Positions 36,107-44,234 of a stretch of DNA of 64,000 nucleotides are shown here, one piece after another. The stretch is taken from the NCBI GenBank assembly GCA_035524315.1, contig DATKPD010000008.1:115809-179808 (forward strand), written 5' to 3'. Position numbers and translations under genes: made by a program. The notes below the pieces were generated by a model. It searched no databases and had not been told where the DNA came from. It worked only from the letters and a program-made list of their open reading frames with translations. Origin of the DNA: BOG-938 sp035524315. Lineage in GTDB: Bacteria; Pseudomonadota; Alphaproteobacteria; Caulobacterales; Caulobacteraceae. Positions within the stretch are counted from its first letter, which is position 1. Every line of letters starts with the position of its first letter.

Positions 36107-36777
36107 GCCGACAACCGCCCACCGTCCATGCGCGCGCGGCGCTGGGCGCGCCCCGCGAGGGCCTCATCGTGCGTGACCAGAACCAGGGCCGCGCCGCTGG
36201 CGGCCACCAAGTCGAACATCATGTCCGCCACATGGGCCGCGTTGGCGCCGTCGAGGTTGCCGGTCGGCTCGTCGGCGAACAGCAGCGCCGGTCCGGCCGC
36301 CAGGGCCCGCGCCAGGGCCACGCGCTGTTGCTCGCCGCCCGACAGCTGGTGCGGATAGTGCCGCGCCCGGGGGCTGAGGCCGACCCTCTCCAGCCACTGG
36401 CGGGCGATGGCTTCGGCCCCCGTCTGGCCGGCGATCTCCAGCGGCGCGGCCACGTTCTCCAGCGCCGTCATGTTGGGCAAAAGGTGGAAGGATTGGAACA
36501 CCAGCGAGGTGCGCCCGCGCCGCAGCCTGGCGCGGCCATCCTCGTTCAACTGGCCAAGGTCCTGGCCGAACAGCCGCACGGTCCCTTCGCTTGGCCGCTC
36601 CAGCCCCGCAGCCAACGCGATCAGCGACGACTTTCCCGACCCCGAGGGCCCGGTCACGGCCACCGTCTCGCCGGGCGCGACGCTCAGGTCCACCCCGCGC
36701 AGGATCTCGACCGGCCCCGCGGCCGAGGGCAGGGTCAGGCGCACGCCTTCCAGGACCAGAGGCGTCGGCTGCGTCAT
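36103..36777 (-). CDS. ABC transporter ATP-binding protein, YbbA type
   Basis: 224 residues. Walker A GPSGSGKSSLIALAA (about 39-53), signature LSGGEQQRVALARALA (about 143-158), Walker B ALLFADEPTGNLDG (about 162-175) and the H-loop VLVTHDEA are intact; the LolD/FtsE/MacB type is plain. It is translationally coupled to the permease. It is divergent from the TesA-like esterase gene across 61 nt, the same ybbA-tesA arrangement as in enterobacteria. Confidence 0.93.
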   Translation of the reverse strand: MTQPTPLVLEGVRLTLPSAAGPVEILRGVDLSVAPGETVAVTGPSGSGKSSLIALAAGLERPSEGTVRLFGQDLGQLNEDGRARLRRGRTSLVFQSFHLLPNMTALENVAAPLEIAGQTGAEAIARQWLERVGLSPRARHYPHQLSGGEQQRVALARALAAGPALLFADEPTGNLDGANAAHVADMMFDLVAASGAALVLVTHDEALAGRAQRRARMDGGRLSA

Positions 36778-36838
36778 GGGCTATTCCTTGAAGCGAGGCG
36801 TTGAGCGGCCGGCTGGAGCGATTACATAGGGACAGTTC

Positions 36839-37501
36839 ATGGGCAGCGCACCGCAAATCCACCCGATCGTCCGGCGCGAGGCCGTGCTGCTCATGCTGGG
36901 CGCGGCTCTGGGCGCATTGCTGAGCGCGCCCGCCGCCGTGGCGGCTCAGGTCCCGACGGTGGTCCTGCTGGGCGACTCCGTCACCGCCGGCTATGGCCTG
37001 CCGGCCGCTGACGCCCTGCCCGTCCAGCTTCAAGCCGCCCTGGCCAAGCGCGGCCGCGCGGTCAAGATCGTGCCCGCCGGGGTTTCGGGCGACACCAGTG
37101 CAGACGGTCTGGCCCGGATCGACTTCAGCGTGCCGGCGGGGACAGATCTGTGCCTGGTCGAACTGGGCGGCAACGACCTGCTGCAAGGCGCCGATCCCGA
37201 CCAGATGCGTCAGAACCTCGAGGCCATCGTCCGGCGTCTGAAGGCGCGGGGCGTGCGCGCGGCCATGATCGGTCTGAAGGCCCCGCCCAAGGTCGGCGCG
37301 GCCTATGCGCGCGACTTCGACGCCGCCTTCGCCAGGGCCGCGCGCGACACCGGCGCGCCGCTCTACGCCGACTGGTTCGCCGGCGTGGCCGACCCCGCCC
37401 TGCGCCAGGGCGACGGCATCCATCCCAACGCGGCCGGCGTGCGCGCCCTCGCCTTCGGCCTCGCCCCCTTCGTCATAAAGGCGCTGAGATCCGGCGCTTA
37501 A
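36839..37501 (+). CDS. tesA: Arylesterase/lysophospholipase, TesA-type GDSL hydrolase
   Basis: 220 residues with a signal peptide (about 1-36, ending AAVAAQ). SGNH blocks: GDSVTAGYGL (Ser about 47), Gly in AGVSGDTSADG (about 80), GGND (about 108-111) and the catalytic pair DGIHPNAAG (about 198-206). It is periplasmic and should cleave esters, thioesters or lysophospholipids. Divergent from ybbA/ybbP, which suggests a shared lipid-related task. Confidence 0.92.
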   Translation: MGSAPQIHPIVRREAVLLMLGAALGALLSAPAAVAAQVPTVVLLGDSVTAGYGLPAADALPVQLQAALAKRGRAVKIVPAGVSGDTSADGLARIDFSVPAGTDLCLVELGGNDLLQGADPDQMRQNLEAIVRRLKARGVRAAMIGLKAPPKVGAAYARDFDAAFARAARDTGAPLYADWFAGVADPALRQGDGIHPNAAGVRALAFGLAPFVIKALRSGA

Positions 37502-37532
37502 CCTCTCGGTTCTTGCGTTCCAGGAGTCCCGA

Positions 37533-38063
37533 ATGCCGACGCCCGCGCCCAGCCACCTGATCAGCTACGCGGTCATGCTTGTGGCGCTGGTCCTTGTGAT
37601 CCGCCGCAACATGCGGGGGCGGCGCCTGCGCGTCGAAGCCCTGTGGATCATGCCAGCGGTGATGATCGCCCTGACCGCTTTTGTCATCGCCGCCGAGCCC
37701 GAGCCCGCCGCCGCGACCGTCGCAGGCTTGGTCTTGTCGGCGCTGGTCGGGGCCGCCGTGGGCTGGCAGCGCGGCCGCTTCACGCGCATCGAACTGGATC
37801 CGGCCACGCACAGCTTCACCAGCCGCGCCTCCGTCGCGGGCATGATCTTCATCGCCGTCCTGTTCCTGGCGCGGTTAGGCTTGCGCGCCTATGTCGCCGC
37901 GACCGCGCGCAACCCAGCCGTCACCATGGCCGTCAGCGACGCCCTGCTGCTGTTCGCGGTCGGGCTGGTCTCGGTCCAGCGATTGGAGATGTGGCTGCGC
38001 TGCCGGAGGATGCTGGCCGAACGCCTGGCGGCGCGGCAGTCCAGCTCCATCGCCGCCCCATGA
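37533..38063 (+). CDS. CcdC/DUF1453-like membrane protein
   Basis: 176 residues with about four or five hydrophobic helices (LISYAVMLVALVLVI; LWIMPAVMIALTAFVIAAE; AATVAGLVLSALVGAAVGW; VAGMIFIAVLFLARLGLRAYV; AVSDALLLFAVGLVSVQRLEMWLRCRRML). The GRFTRIELDP segment after the third helix and the early MRGRRLR basic loop resemble the CcdC-like DUF1453 family. ATG 37533 has AGGAG upstream. thpR begins 7 nt after its stop. Function unknown. Confidence 0.7.
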   Translation: MPTPAPSHLISYAVMLVALVLVIRRNMRGRRLRVEALWIMPAVMIALTAFVIAAEPEPAAATVAGLVLSALVGAAVGWQRGRFTRIELDPATHSFTSRASVAGMIFIAVLFLARLGLRAYVAATARNPAVTMAVSDALLLFAVGLVSVQRLEMWLRCRRMLAERLAARQSSSIAAP

Positions 38064-38070
38064 TCGGCCC

Positions 38071-38601
38071 GTGATCCGCCTGTTCGCCGCCATCGCGCTG
38101 CCCGACGAGATCGGCGCGGCGCTGCTGGCTCGCCAAGAGCCGATGCCGGGTGCGCGCTGGCGCCCGATCCAGGCCCTGCACATCACCCTGCGCTTTTTCG
38201 GCGAGGTCCGCGAGGACGTGGCCGACGATCTCGACAGCGCCCTTTCCGCCATCGCGGTCGCGCCGTTCGCCCTGGCGCTGCGGGGCGCGGGCGCCTCGGC
38301 CGACAATGGCGAGCTGACCTCGCTGTGGGCTGGCGTCGAGGACAGCGAGCCGCTACGCCGCTTGGCCGGCCGCTGCGAGAGCGCCGCGCGCCAGGCCGGC
38401 CTGAAGCCCGAGCCCCGCGCCTTTCGCCCGCATGTGACCTTGGCCTATCTGCGTCGCCCTGACGCCCCGCGCGTCGCCGCCTGGATCCAGCGCAACAACC
38501 TACTGCGCGCGCCGGCCATCGCCGTGAACCGCTTCGGTCTCTATTCCAGCCGCCTAGGCCACGAAGGCTCGGCCTACCGGCTCGAGCGGACCTACGGCTA
38601 G
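38071..38601 (+). CDS. thpR: RNA 2',3'-cyclic phosphodiesterase
   Basis: 176 residues from GTG 38071 (IRLFAAIALPDEIGAALLARQ is the usual LigT/ThpR start). Two catalytic H-x-T/S-x motifs, ALHITLRFFGEV (about 32-43) and RPHVTLAYLRR (about 119-129), define the 2H phosphoesterase superfamily. It opens 2',3'-cyclic phosphates to 2'-phosphates. It ends in the typical RFGLYSSRLGHEGSAYRLE. Its stop overlaps the convergent GFA gene by 4 nt. Confidence 0.92.
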   Translation: MIRLFAAIALPDEIGAALLARQEPMPGARWRPIQALHITLRFFGEVREDVADDLDSALSAIAVAPFALALRGAGASADNGELTSLWAGVEDSEPLRRLAGRCESAARQAGLKPEPRAFRPHVTLAYLRRPDAPRVAAWIQRNNLLRAPAIAVNRFGLYSSRLGHEGSAYRLERTYG

Positions 38602-38990
38602 AACCACATATCCTTGACGCACCGCCCGTCGCGGCCCAGGTCCTCGAAAGCGGCAAACCCATCGAAGTGGTCGACCGGCAGGGCGGCGACCGAGTCCGGA
38701 TCGGCCAGGCGGATATTGACCGCCATGCGGACCCGCCCGTCCTTGTCTGTGCTCAGCCCACGCCAGGCGGCCAGATTGCCGCACGTGGGGCAAAACAGGA
38801 ATTCCAGCTTCTTGTCGCCCCGGGCGAAGCCGCGCACCGGGCCGCGCAGCGCCACATCCTCACCCTCGTGGCCATAGATCCACAGCACGCCGTAGCGACG
38901 GCAGGCGGTGCAGTTGCACGCGGTGGCCGAGCCGGGATCGGCGTCGAAGGTCCACTCGACCTCGCCGCACAGACACGCGCCTTTGAGCAT
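38598..38990 (-). CDS. GFA/CENP-V family protein
   Basis: 130 residues of the glutathione-dependent formaldehyde-activating enzyme/CENP-V fold. Zinc cysteines occur as CLCGEVEW (5, 7), CNCTACRRYG (about 26, 28, 31) and FCPTCGNLAAW (about 72, 75), with VNIRLAD near the C-terminus. Many members are annotated for formaldehyde-glutathione condensation, but most have no proven activity. It stands alone between thpR and the DUF2237 gene. Confidence 0.85.
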   Translation of the reverse strand: MLKGACLCGEVEWTFDADPGSATACNCTACRRYGVLWIYGHEGEDVALRGPVRGFARGDKKLEFLFCPTCGNLAAWRGLSTDKDGRVRMAVNIRLADPDSVAALPVDHFDGFAAFEDLGRDGRCVKDMWF

Positions 38991-39071
38991 AAGTTTGCGT
39001 CCTTCAGATGCACGGGCAGCCTCGCCCGAGGCGCAATGGCGGGCAAGGCCTGCGCCGGCGCGCCCCGGCGA

Positions 39072-39455
39072 TCAGCCCTTGGCCGCGTAGTCCTTCAGCA
39101 CGCCCAGCGGCACGATGGCCAGGGTCTCCTCGTGCGTCGCCTCCAGCACCAGGGGCGGGGCAATGCCGGCGTCCAGCGCCTCCTTCCAGCGCGGCGCGCA
39201 TAGGCACCAGCGATCGCCCGGCTTCAGCCCCGGGAAATGGTAAGCCGGCTGGGGCGTGGACAGGTCGTTGCCCACCGACCTCGAGTAGGCCAGGAACTCG
39301 GCGGTCATCACCGCGCACACAGTGTGCAGACCCAGATCGTCCGGCCCGGTCTCGCAGCAGCCGTTGCGGAAGAAACCGGTCAACGGGTTGCGCGAGCAGG
39401 GCTCAAGTTCGCCGCCCAGGACATTGCGGGCCGTCTCGTCAAAACGCATGGTCAT
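39072..39455 (-). CDS. DUF2237 family protein
   Basis: 127 residues. ARNVLGGELEPCSRNPLTGFFRNGCCETGPDDLGLHTVCAVMTAEFL is the conserved N-terminal core of DUF2237, and DRWCLCAPRWKEALDAGIAPPLVLEATHEETL the C-terminal core. Several invariant cysteines could bind a metal or cluster, but no function is established. Monocistronic as far as can be seen; divergent from the lyase gene. Confidence 0.88.
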   Translation of the reverse strand: MTMRFDETARNVLGGELEPCSRNPLTGFFRNGCCETGPDDLGLHTVCAVMTAEFLAYSRSVGNDLSTPQPAYHFPGLKPGDRWCLCAPRWKEALDAGIAPPLVLEATHEETLAIVPLGVLKDYAAKG

Positions 39456-39501
39456 GGCTAGGCATAATGCCTATTGCCGGTCCGGCGCCAAGGGACACCG
39501 C

Positions 39502-40353
39502 ATGATCGCCAGAGCCGACCCCCTTCGTCGCCGCCGTAGCCTGCTCTATGTGCCGGCGGTCAACGCCCGCGCGGTGGACAAGGCGCGCGCCCTGCCCTGC
39601 GACGTGGTGGTGCTCGATCTGGAGGACGCGGTCGGGCCCGGCGCCAAGGAGCAAGCCCGCGTCCGGGCGGTCGAGATCGTGCGCTCCGGCGCCTTCGGGC
39701 CGCGCGAGACCGCGGTGCGCTGCAACGGCCTGGATACGCCCTGGGGCGCGGCAGACCTCAAGGCCCTGACCGAGGCGGGAGCCCAGATCGCGGTCCTGCC
39801 TAAGATCGCGGGCGCCGCGGAGGTGCTGGCCGCCGAGGCCATGTGCGGCGGCGCGCTGCGGCTATGGGCCATGATCGAGACCTGCCGCGCGGTGATCGAC
39901 CTGCCCGCCATCGCCGGCGCCGCAGGGGCCAGCCGTCTGGAAGCCCTGATGCTGGGAACCAACGACCTGGCCGCCGAGCTGCGCTGCCAGATTACGCCGG
40001 GGCGCGAGGCCCTGTCGGGCGCGCTGCAATCGGCGGTGATGGCGGCGCGCGCCTTCGGCCTGCTGGCGTTCGACGGGACCTTCAACGACCTGGCCGACCT
40101 TGAGGGCCTGGAAAGCCAGTGCCGCCAGGGCGCGGCGCTGGGCTTCGACGGCAAGACCCTGATCCATCCTGCCCAGATCGAGGCGGCCAACCGGGCGTTT
40201 TCGCCCTCGCCCGAGCGGCTGGCGTGGGCGCGGCGGGTGCTGGCCGCTTATGCCGCCGAACCCGACGCCGGCGTGCTCAAGGTCGACGGCCGCATGACGG
40301 AACGCCTGCACCTGGAGGAAGCTAGACGGCTAATGGCGCTCGCGCAAAGCTGA
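39502..40353 (+). CDS. HpcH/HpaI aldolase, CitE-like CoA ester lyase
   Basis: 283 residues. RRRSLLYVPAVNARAVDKARALPCDVVVLDLEDAVGP (about 9-45) is the CitE-like TIM-barrel start with the metal/substrate acidic pair; ALRLWAMIETCRAVIDLP provides the conserved Glu, and LGTNDLAAEL and GKTLIHPAQIEAAN complete the family set. Likely cleavage of malyl-, citramalyl- or related CoA thioesters. Lone CitE-like proteins exist without CitD/CitF and their substrate varies; none of the partner genes are here. Start ATG 39502 fits the domain boundary. Confidence 0.85.
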   Translation: MIARADPLRRRRSLLYVPAVNARAVDKARALPCDVVVLDLEDAVGPGAKEQARVRAVEIVRSGAFGPRETAVRCNGLDTPWGAADLKALTEAGAQIAVLPKIAGAAEVLAAEAMCGGALRLWAMIETCRAVIDLPAIAGAAGASRLEALMLGTNDLAAELRCQITPGREALSGALQSAVMAARAFGLLAFDGTFNDLADLEGLESQCRQGAALGFDGKTLIHPAQIEAANRAFSPSPERLAWARRVLAAYAAEPDAGVLKVDGRMTERLHLEEARRLMALAQS

Positions 40354-40417
40354 TCGCGCCTCGCTGGACCGGCAAAAGTCGGACTCCTATGATGCCGGAC
40401 AATCCAAGGGAGGATCG

Positions 40418-41068
40418 ATGATCGGTGCGGTGTTCGCCCTGGCCCTGCTGGCGGCCGACGCATCCCCGTCATCCGCGGCGCCGGCGCCGGCGCCGCCGAC
40501 GACGCGCAGCACCGGCGACCTGATCGCCGACATCCTCGCCCAGACCCCGCCCGCCCCCGTGACGCCCAAGGGTCCGCCCGCTCCCACCGCCGCGCCCGGC
40601 CCCGGCCAGCCGGCGCCGCCGACGCCCCCGATCACACCACCAATCGCGCTGCAGATCGATCCGGCCGCCGCCTCGACCCTGGACACGGCGCCGGGCGGCG
40701 AGCCGCCGACACGCTACGATCAAGGCATGCGTTCATCATTCCAGGCGCGCGAGGCGCGGCAAGGCGACCTGGACGGCCGCTGGACCCTCACCGATCCCGA
40801 CGGCAAGGCGCTCTATGTGTTCCAGCTGGCCGATCCCGGGCGCGGGCGCGGGCCGGTGGAAGGGGCCTGGCGCGATCTAGGCCAAGCCGGCGGTCCGGCC
40901 GCCTCGGGCTTCATCGACGCGGCTGACCGCGTCGGCCGGGCGCTGACCCTCAACTTTCAGGACGCGGGCCCCTGCACCGTGACCCTGACCCAGGCCCCGG
41001 ACGGGCGCTGGACCGGTCAGATCAAGACCGCCGCCGCCACGCGGCCGGTGGTCATGGCGCGGTCCTGA
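40418..41068 (+). CDS. Secreted proline-rich hypothetical protein
   Basis: 216 residues: signal peptide (about 1-20), a long low-complexity Pro/Ala/Thr linker (about 20-85), then a compact domain (about 105-216) containing GDLDGRWTLTDPDGKALYVFQLADPG, GPVEGAWRDLG, FIDAADRVGRALTLNFQDAG and LTQAPDGRWTGQI. The repeated G-x-W pattern looks like a small beta barrel. I do not recognise the family. A periplasmic place is inferred. Its end overlaps the convergent HIT gene by 17 nt. Confidence 0.7.
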   Translation: MIGAVFALALLAADASPSSAAPAPAPPTTRSTGDLIADILAQTPPAPVTPKGPPAPTAAPGPGQPAPPTPPITPPIALQIDPAAASTLDTAPGGEPPTRYDQGMRSSFQAREARQGDLDGRWTLTDPDGKALYVFQLADPGRGRGPVEGAWRDLGQAGGPAASGFIDAADRVGRALTLNFQDAGPCTVTLTQAPDGRWTGQIKTAAATRPVVMARS

Positions 41069-41492
41069 ACCCCGCCAAAGCGCCGCAGGCCGCCTCGGCC
41101 GCCGCCGCCAGGGCGCGCGTATTGTAGGCCGTGGCCGCGCCGACGCCCCACACCGGGCCCGGCCAAGCTGGATCGTCCTGCCGCCGGCCCACCACGTGCA
41201 CATGCAACTGCGGCGTCAGGTTGCCAAGCTGGCCGACGTTGAGCTTGTCGATCGGTCGGCCCAGCGCGGCGCCGATGGCGCGCACCGCCACGCCGGCGCC
41301 CGCCGTCTCCTCGATCAGTTGCTGGCGATCGACGCGCGACAGGTGCTCGATCTCGATCGCGCCAGCCTTGCGGGGGATCAGCACGATCCACGGCCAACGT
41401 GCGTCGGCCTGCAGCCGCGCCGTGCACAGCTTCAGCTCGCACAGGGGCGCGGATGTGGCGAGGAAGGCCGGCGCGAGGGTGAATTTGAGCAA
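41052..41492 (-). CDS. HIT family hydrolase
   Basis: 146 residues from a TTG at 41492. Histidine-triad motif QLHVHVVGR (about 97-105), preceded by DKLNVGQLGNLTP, and DARWPWIVLIPRKAGAIEIEHL in the front half, as in alphaproteobacterial HIT proteins; it probably hydrolyses nucleotide phosphoramidates or adenylated intermediates. The frame is open to an ATG at 41651, but residues before the TTG are Arg/Pro-rich and do not fit the family. The TTG lacks a strong ribosome site, so the start is uncertain. Divergent from mdh. Confidence 0.85.
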   Translation of the reverse strand: MLKFTLAPAFLATSAPLCELKLCTARLQADARWPWIVLIPRKAGAIEIEHLSRVDRQQLIEETAGAGVAVRAIGAALGRPIDKLNVGQLGNLTPQLHVHVVGRRQDDPAWPGPVWGVGAATAYNTRALAAAAEAACGALAGFRTAP

Positions 41493-41606
41493 GGCTGGAG
41501 GCTTTCGGCGGCGACATGCCCGCGGCCGAGCCTCGGGCGGCGCGGTCCATAGACGCCTTCCTCGCCCGCGTCCATGCACGATCCGGCGCCCGGCGCGCGC
41601 GCGCCC

Positions 41607-41635
41607 TTGCGGCGAAGCCGCCGCGGGTCTAGACC
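41607..41635 (+). promoter_or_regulatory. Predicted mdh promoter
   Basis: Plus-strand -35 TTGCGG (41607-41612), 17-nt spacer, -10 TAGACC (41630-41635), about 55 nt ahead of the mdh ATG. Plausible housekeeping-type promoter. Confidence 0.45.
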
Positions 41636-41690
41636 GCAGCGCACAATTCAACTCATTTCAGTCTCTCACAGCTAGCTTCGGAGGCCTTGC

Positions 41691-42653
41691 ATGGCTCGCG
41701 CAAAAATCGCCCTGATCGGCGCCGGCATGATCGGCGGAACCCTCGCCCACATCGCCGCGCGCGAGGAACTGGGCGACGTGATCCTGTTCGACATCGCGGA
41801 GGGCACGCCCCAGGGCAAAGCGCTCGACCTGGCCGAAGCCACAACCGTGTTCGACAGCGACGTGGTGCTCAAGGGCGCCAATTCCTACGCCGACATCGCC
41901 GGGGCCGACGTGTGCATCGTCACCGCCGGCGTGCCGCGCAAGCCGGGCATGAGCCGCGACGACCTCTTGGGCATCAACCTGAAGGTCATGAAGGCGGTCG
42001 GCGAAGGCATCAAGCAATACGCCCCGGACGCCTTCGTCATCTGCATCACCAACCCGCTCGACGCCATGGTGTGGGCCCTGCAGCAGTTCTCGGGCCTGCC
42101 CAAGACCAAGGTGATCGGCATGGCCGGCGTGCTGGACTCGGCGCGCTTCGCCTATTTTCTGGCTGAAAAGACCGGCGTGTCGGTGGAAGACATCCACGCC
42201 TGGACGCTGGGCGGTCACGGCGACGACATGGTGCCGATGGTGCGCCACTCCACCGTGGGCGGCCTGCCGCTGCCGGAACTGGTCAACCAGGGCTTCATGA
42301 CCCAGGACGAGCTGGACGCCATCGTCAAGCGCACGCGCGGCGGCGGCGGCGAGATCGTCGCCCTGCTCAAGACCGGCTCGGCCTTCTACGCCCCGGCCGA
42401 AAGCGCCATCGCCATGGCCACCTCCTACCTGAAGGACAAGAAGCGCGTCCTGCCCTGCGCGGCCTACCTCGACGGCCAATACGGCCTGTCGGGCCTGTAC
42501 GTCGGCGTGCCGGTGGTGATCGGCAAGGACGGCGTGGAGAAGATCATCGAATTCCCGACCAATGACGACGAAAAGGCGATGTTCGCCAAGTCGGTTGACT
42601 CGGTTAAGGGCCTGATGGAAGCCTGCAAGGGCATCGACGGCTCGCTGAGTTAA
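41691..42653 (+). CDS. mdh: Malate dehydrogenase
   Basis: 320-residue LDH-like NAD malate dehydrogenase. KIALIGAGMIGGTLAHIA is the Rossmann loop (about 4-21), GVPRKPGMSRDDLLGIN the mobile substrate loop with the two arginines, ITNPLDAM the NAD/substrate site, LDSARFAYFLAEK and GGHGDDMVPM (catalytic His about 177). It oxidises malate to oxaloacetate. GGAGG precedes the ATG. In many alphaproteobacteria mdh heads the sucCD-odhAB operon; here it is about 9 kb away and reversed. Confidence 0.98.
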   Translation: MARAKIALIGAGMIGGTLAHIAAREELGDVILFDIAEGTPQGKALDLAEATTVFDSDVVLKGANSYADIAGADVCIVTAGVPRKPGMSRDDLLGINLKVMKAVGEGIKQYAPDAFVICITNPLDAMVWALQQFSGLPKTKVIGMAGVLDSARFAYFLAEKTGVSVEDIHAWTLGGHGDDMVPMVRHSTVGGLPLPELVNQGFMTQDELDAIVKRTRGGGGEIVALLKTGSAFYAPAESAIAMATSYLKDKKRVLPCAAYLDGQYGLSGLYVGVPVVIGKDGVEKIIEFPTNDDEKAMFAKSVDSVKGLMEACKGIDGSLS

Positions 42654-42676
42654 GCGGCCAATCCGCCACGGATATG

Positions 42677-42715
42677 GAGGGTCCCGGCGCCGCGCGTCGG
42701 GGCCCTTTGCGTTTT
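42677..42715 (+). terminator. Probable terminator of mdh
   Basis: Imperfect GC-rich hairpin from AGGGTCCCG to CGGGGCCCT (42678-42706), followed by TTTGCGTTTT. It overlaps the stop of the convergent LytTR gene by one base or two. Confidence 0.6.
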
Positions 42716-43529
42716 AGAACCAGCCGGCGGCGCGGAGGGCCCGGGCGTAGCTGCGGCTGACTGGCGCCTGCAGCTGGCCCTTGAGCGTCAGCAAGGCCCG
42801 GCCGTCCTGACGCCGCGCCTCGATCACCGCGTCGCGCGCCACCCACCAGGACCGGTGAGTCTGGGCGCCCTCGACCCCGTCCAGCTCGGCGATGGCGTCC
42901 GCCAGGCGCAGCAGGATCAGTTCGGACCCGCGCGAGGTGTGCAGCCGCAGATAGTGGTCCTCGGCTGAGACCGCGTAGAGCTCCGCCCCGCGCAGCCGGG
43001 CAGGCAGCCGCTCGAAAAAACGCGGGAGGCCAGCGATGGCGGACGCCGCGTGGGTCGCGTGGACCTTGGGCTGGGCCATCTGGTTCAGCACGGTCATCAC
43101 CGCGGTGATCAGCAGCACCGACGGAAACAGCCCCAGAAGATCGCCCAGGCCGCCCTGCGGTATGATGCGGAACCTGCCGCTGATGGCCCAGACCAGCCCG
43201 GTGAGGGGAACGGCGGTGATCAGCACCGCCAGGGTCGCGCGCAGGCGCGGCCGTTCATCCAGTACGTCCAGCCGGTCGAGGGCGACACCCAGGATCAGGG
43301 CGGCCGAAGTGGTGACGACCATGGTGGTCGCCCAATAGGCCATCCGGACCGCCAGGGAATGGCCCAGCGGGTCGAAGGCCCCGCTCACCGCCAGGAACGC
43401 GCCCAACAGCAGGGCGATGATCTGGGCGCGGACGGCGGTCGTTCGCGAAGCGTGAACGGCCAAGACCCGCCATTGACGAAATCGCGACGACATCCGACGC
43501 ATCGGGGCGGGTGTGGATGTCTCGGCCAT
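42714..43529 (-). CDS. Membrane-bound LytTR-family transcriptional regulator
   Basis: 271 residues from ATG 43529. Four transmembrane helices (about 35-145: IIALLLGAFLAVSG, MAYWATTMVVTTSAALILGVAL, TLAVLITAVPLTGLVWAI, LLGLFPSVLLITAVMTVL) precede a C-terminal LytTR DNA-binding domain (about 175-271; LYAVSAEDHYLRLHTSRGSELILLRLADAIAEL, TQTHRSWWVARDAV-like strand, LKGQLQAPVSRSYA). It would sense a membrane signal and bind DNA directly without a receiver domain. Start codons of this gene and the divergent DUF2306 gene are only 39 nt apart. Confidence 0.87.
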   Translation of the reverse strand: MAETSTPAPMRRMSSRFRQWRVLAVHASRTTAVRAQIIALLLGAFLAVSGAFDPLGHSLAVRMAYWATTMVVTTSAALILGVALDRLDVLDERPRLRATLAVLITAVPLTGLVWAISGRFRIIPQGGLGDLLGLFPSVLLITAVMTVLNQMAQPKVHATHAASAIAGLPRFFERLPARLRGAELYAVSAEDHYLRLHTSRGSELILLRLADAIAELDGVEGAQTHRSWWVARDAVIEARRQDGRALLTLKGQLQAPVSRSYARALRAAGWF

Positions 43530-43568
43530 GGCCTGATCGCGGTCGCCATCGTCATTGCGGGAACCCCG

Positions 43569-44108
43569 ATGAAGCCGTCCCTCGCCCATCTGTCAATTCG
43601 CCCGGGCGGCCGCGTCGTGATCGTCGTCGCCATCGCGGCGCTGCTGGCTCTCTATCTGCTGCTGGGAGGCGCCCGCCTGGCGCCGCCGGCGCTCGCGCCC
43701 TGGCGGCCGCACACGCCAGACCTGACCCTGCTGTCGCGGTCCGGCGTGGCGATCCAGTTGCATCTGGCGGCCATGCTGGCGTGCCTGGCGCTCGGCGCCA
43801 TTCTGCTCGCCGGACCCAAGGGCCGGCGCCTGCACCGAGCCCTGGGCTGGACCTTCGCGGTGGTGATGACGACCGGGGTGATCGCCTCGCTGTTCGTGCG
43901 CACCCTGATCCCAGGATCGTTCAGCCCGATCCATATCCTGAGCGTGCTAACCCTGGTCGGACTGCCGCTCGCGGTGATGGCGGCCCGTCGCCACAACGTA
44001 GCCGAGCACCGCAAGCGCATGACCAGCCTGTTCTACTTCGGCCTTGTGGGCGCGGGGCTGTTTACCCTCGTTCCCGGCCGCCTATTGTGGCGCATGTTCT
44101 TCGGCTAG
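43569..44108 (+). CDS. DUF2306-like membrane protein
   Basis: 179 residues from ATG 43569 with about four hydrophobic helices (VVIVVAIAALLALYLLLGG; LHLAAMLACLALGAILLAG; ALGWTFAVVMTTGVIASLFV; ILSVLTLVGLPLAVMAA; and FYFGLVGAGLFTLVPG). IQLHLAAMLA, GPKGRRLHRALGW and HNVAEHRKRM carry the conserved histidines and arginines of DUF2306, a family that may bind haem or quinone, not proven. Back to back with the LytTR regulator, which probably controls it or responds to it. Confidence 0.78.
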   Translation: MKPSLAHLSIRPGGRVVIVVAIAALLALYLLLGGARLAPPALAPWRPHTPDLTLLSRSGVAIQLHLAAMLACLALGAILLAGPKGRRLHRALGWTFAVVMTTGVIASLFVRTLIPGSFSPIHILSVLTLVGLPLAVMAARRHNVAEHRKRMTSLFYFGLVGAGLFTLVPGRLLWRMFFG

Positions 44109-44234
44109 GGTCGGGGGTGATCGCGCCCGTCCCGCAATCCCTTGCGCTTCAAGGCCAGGCTCTTGCGCTTCCAGATCAGGAAGCCGATATTTGACCTGCG
44201 CCCAGACGGGCGTTCAACAAGGGTTTGGAACTCT

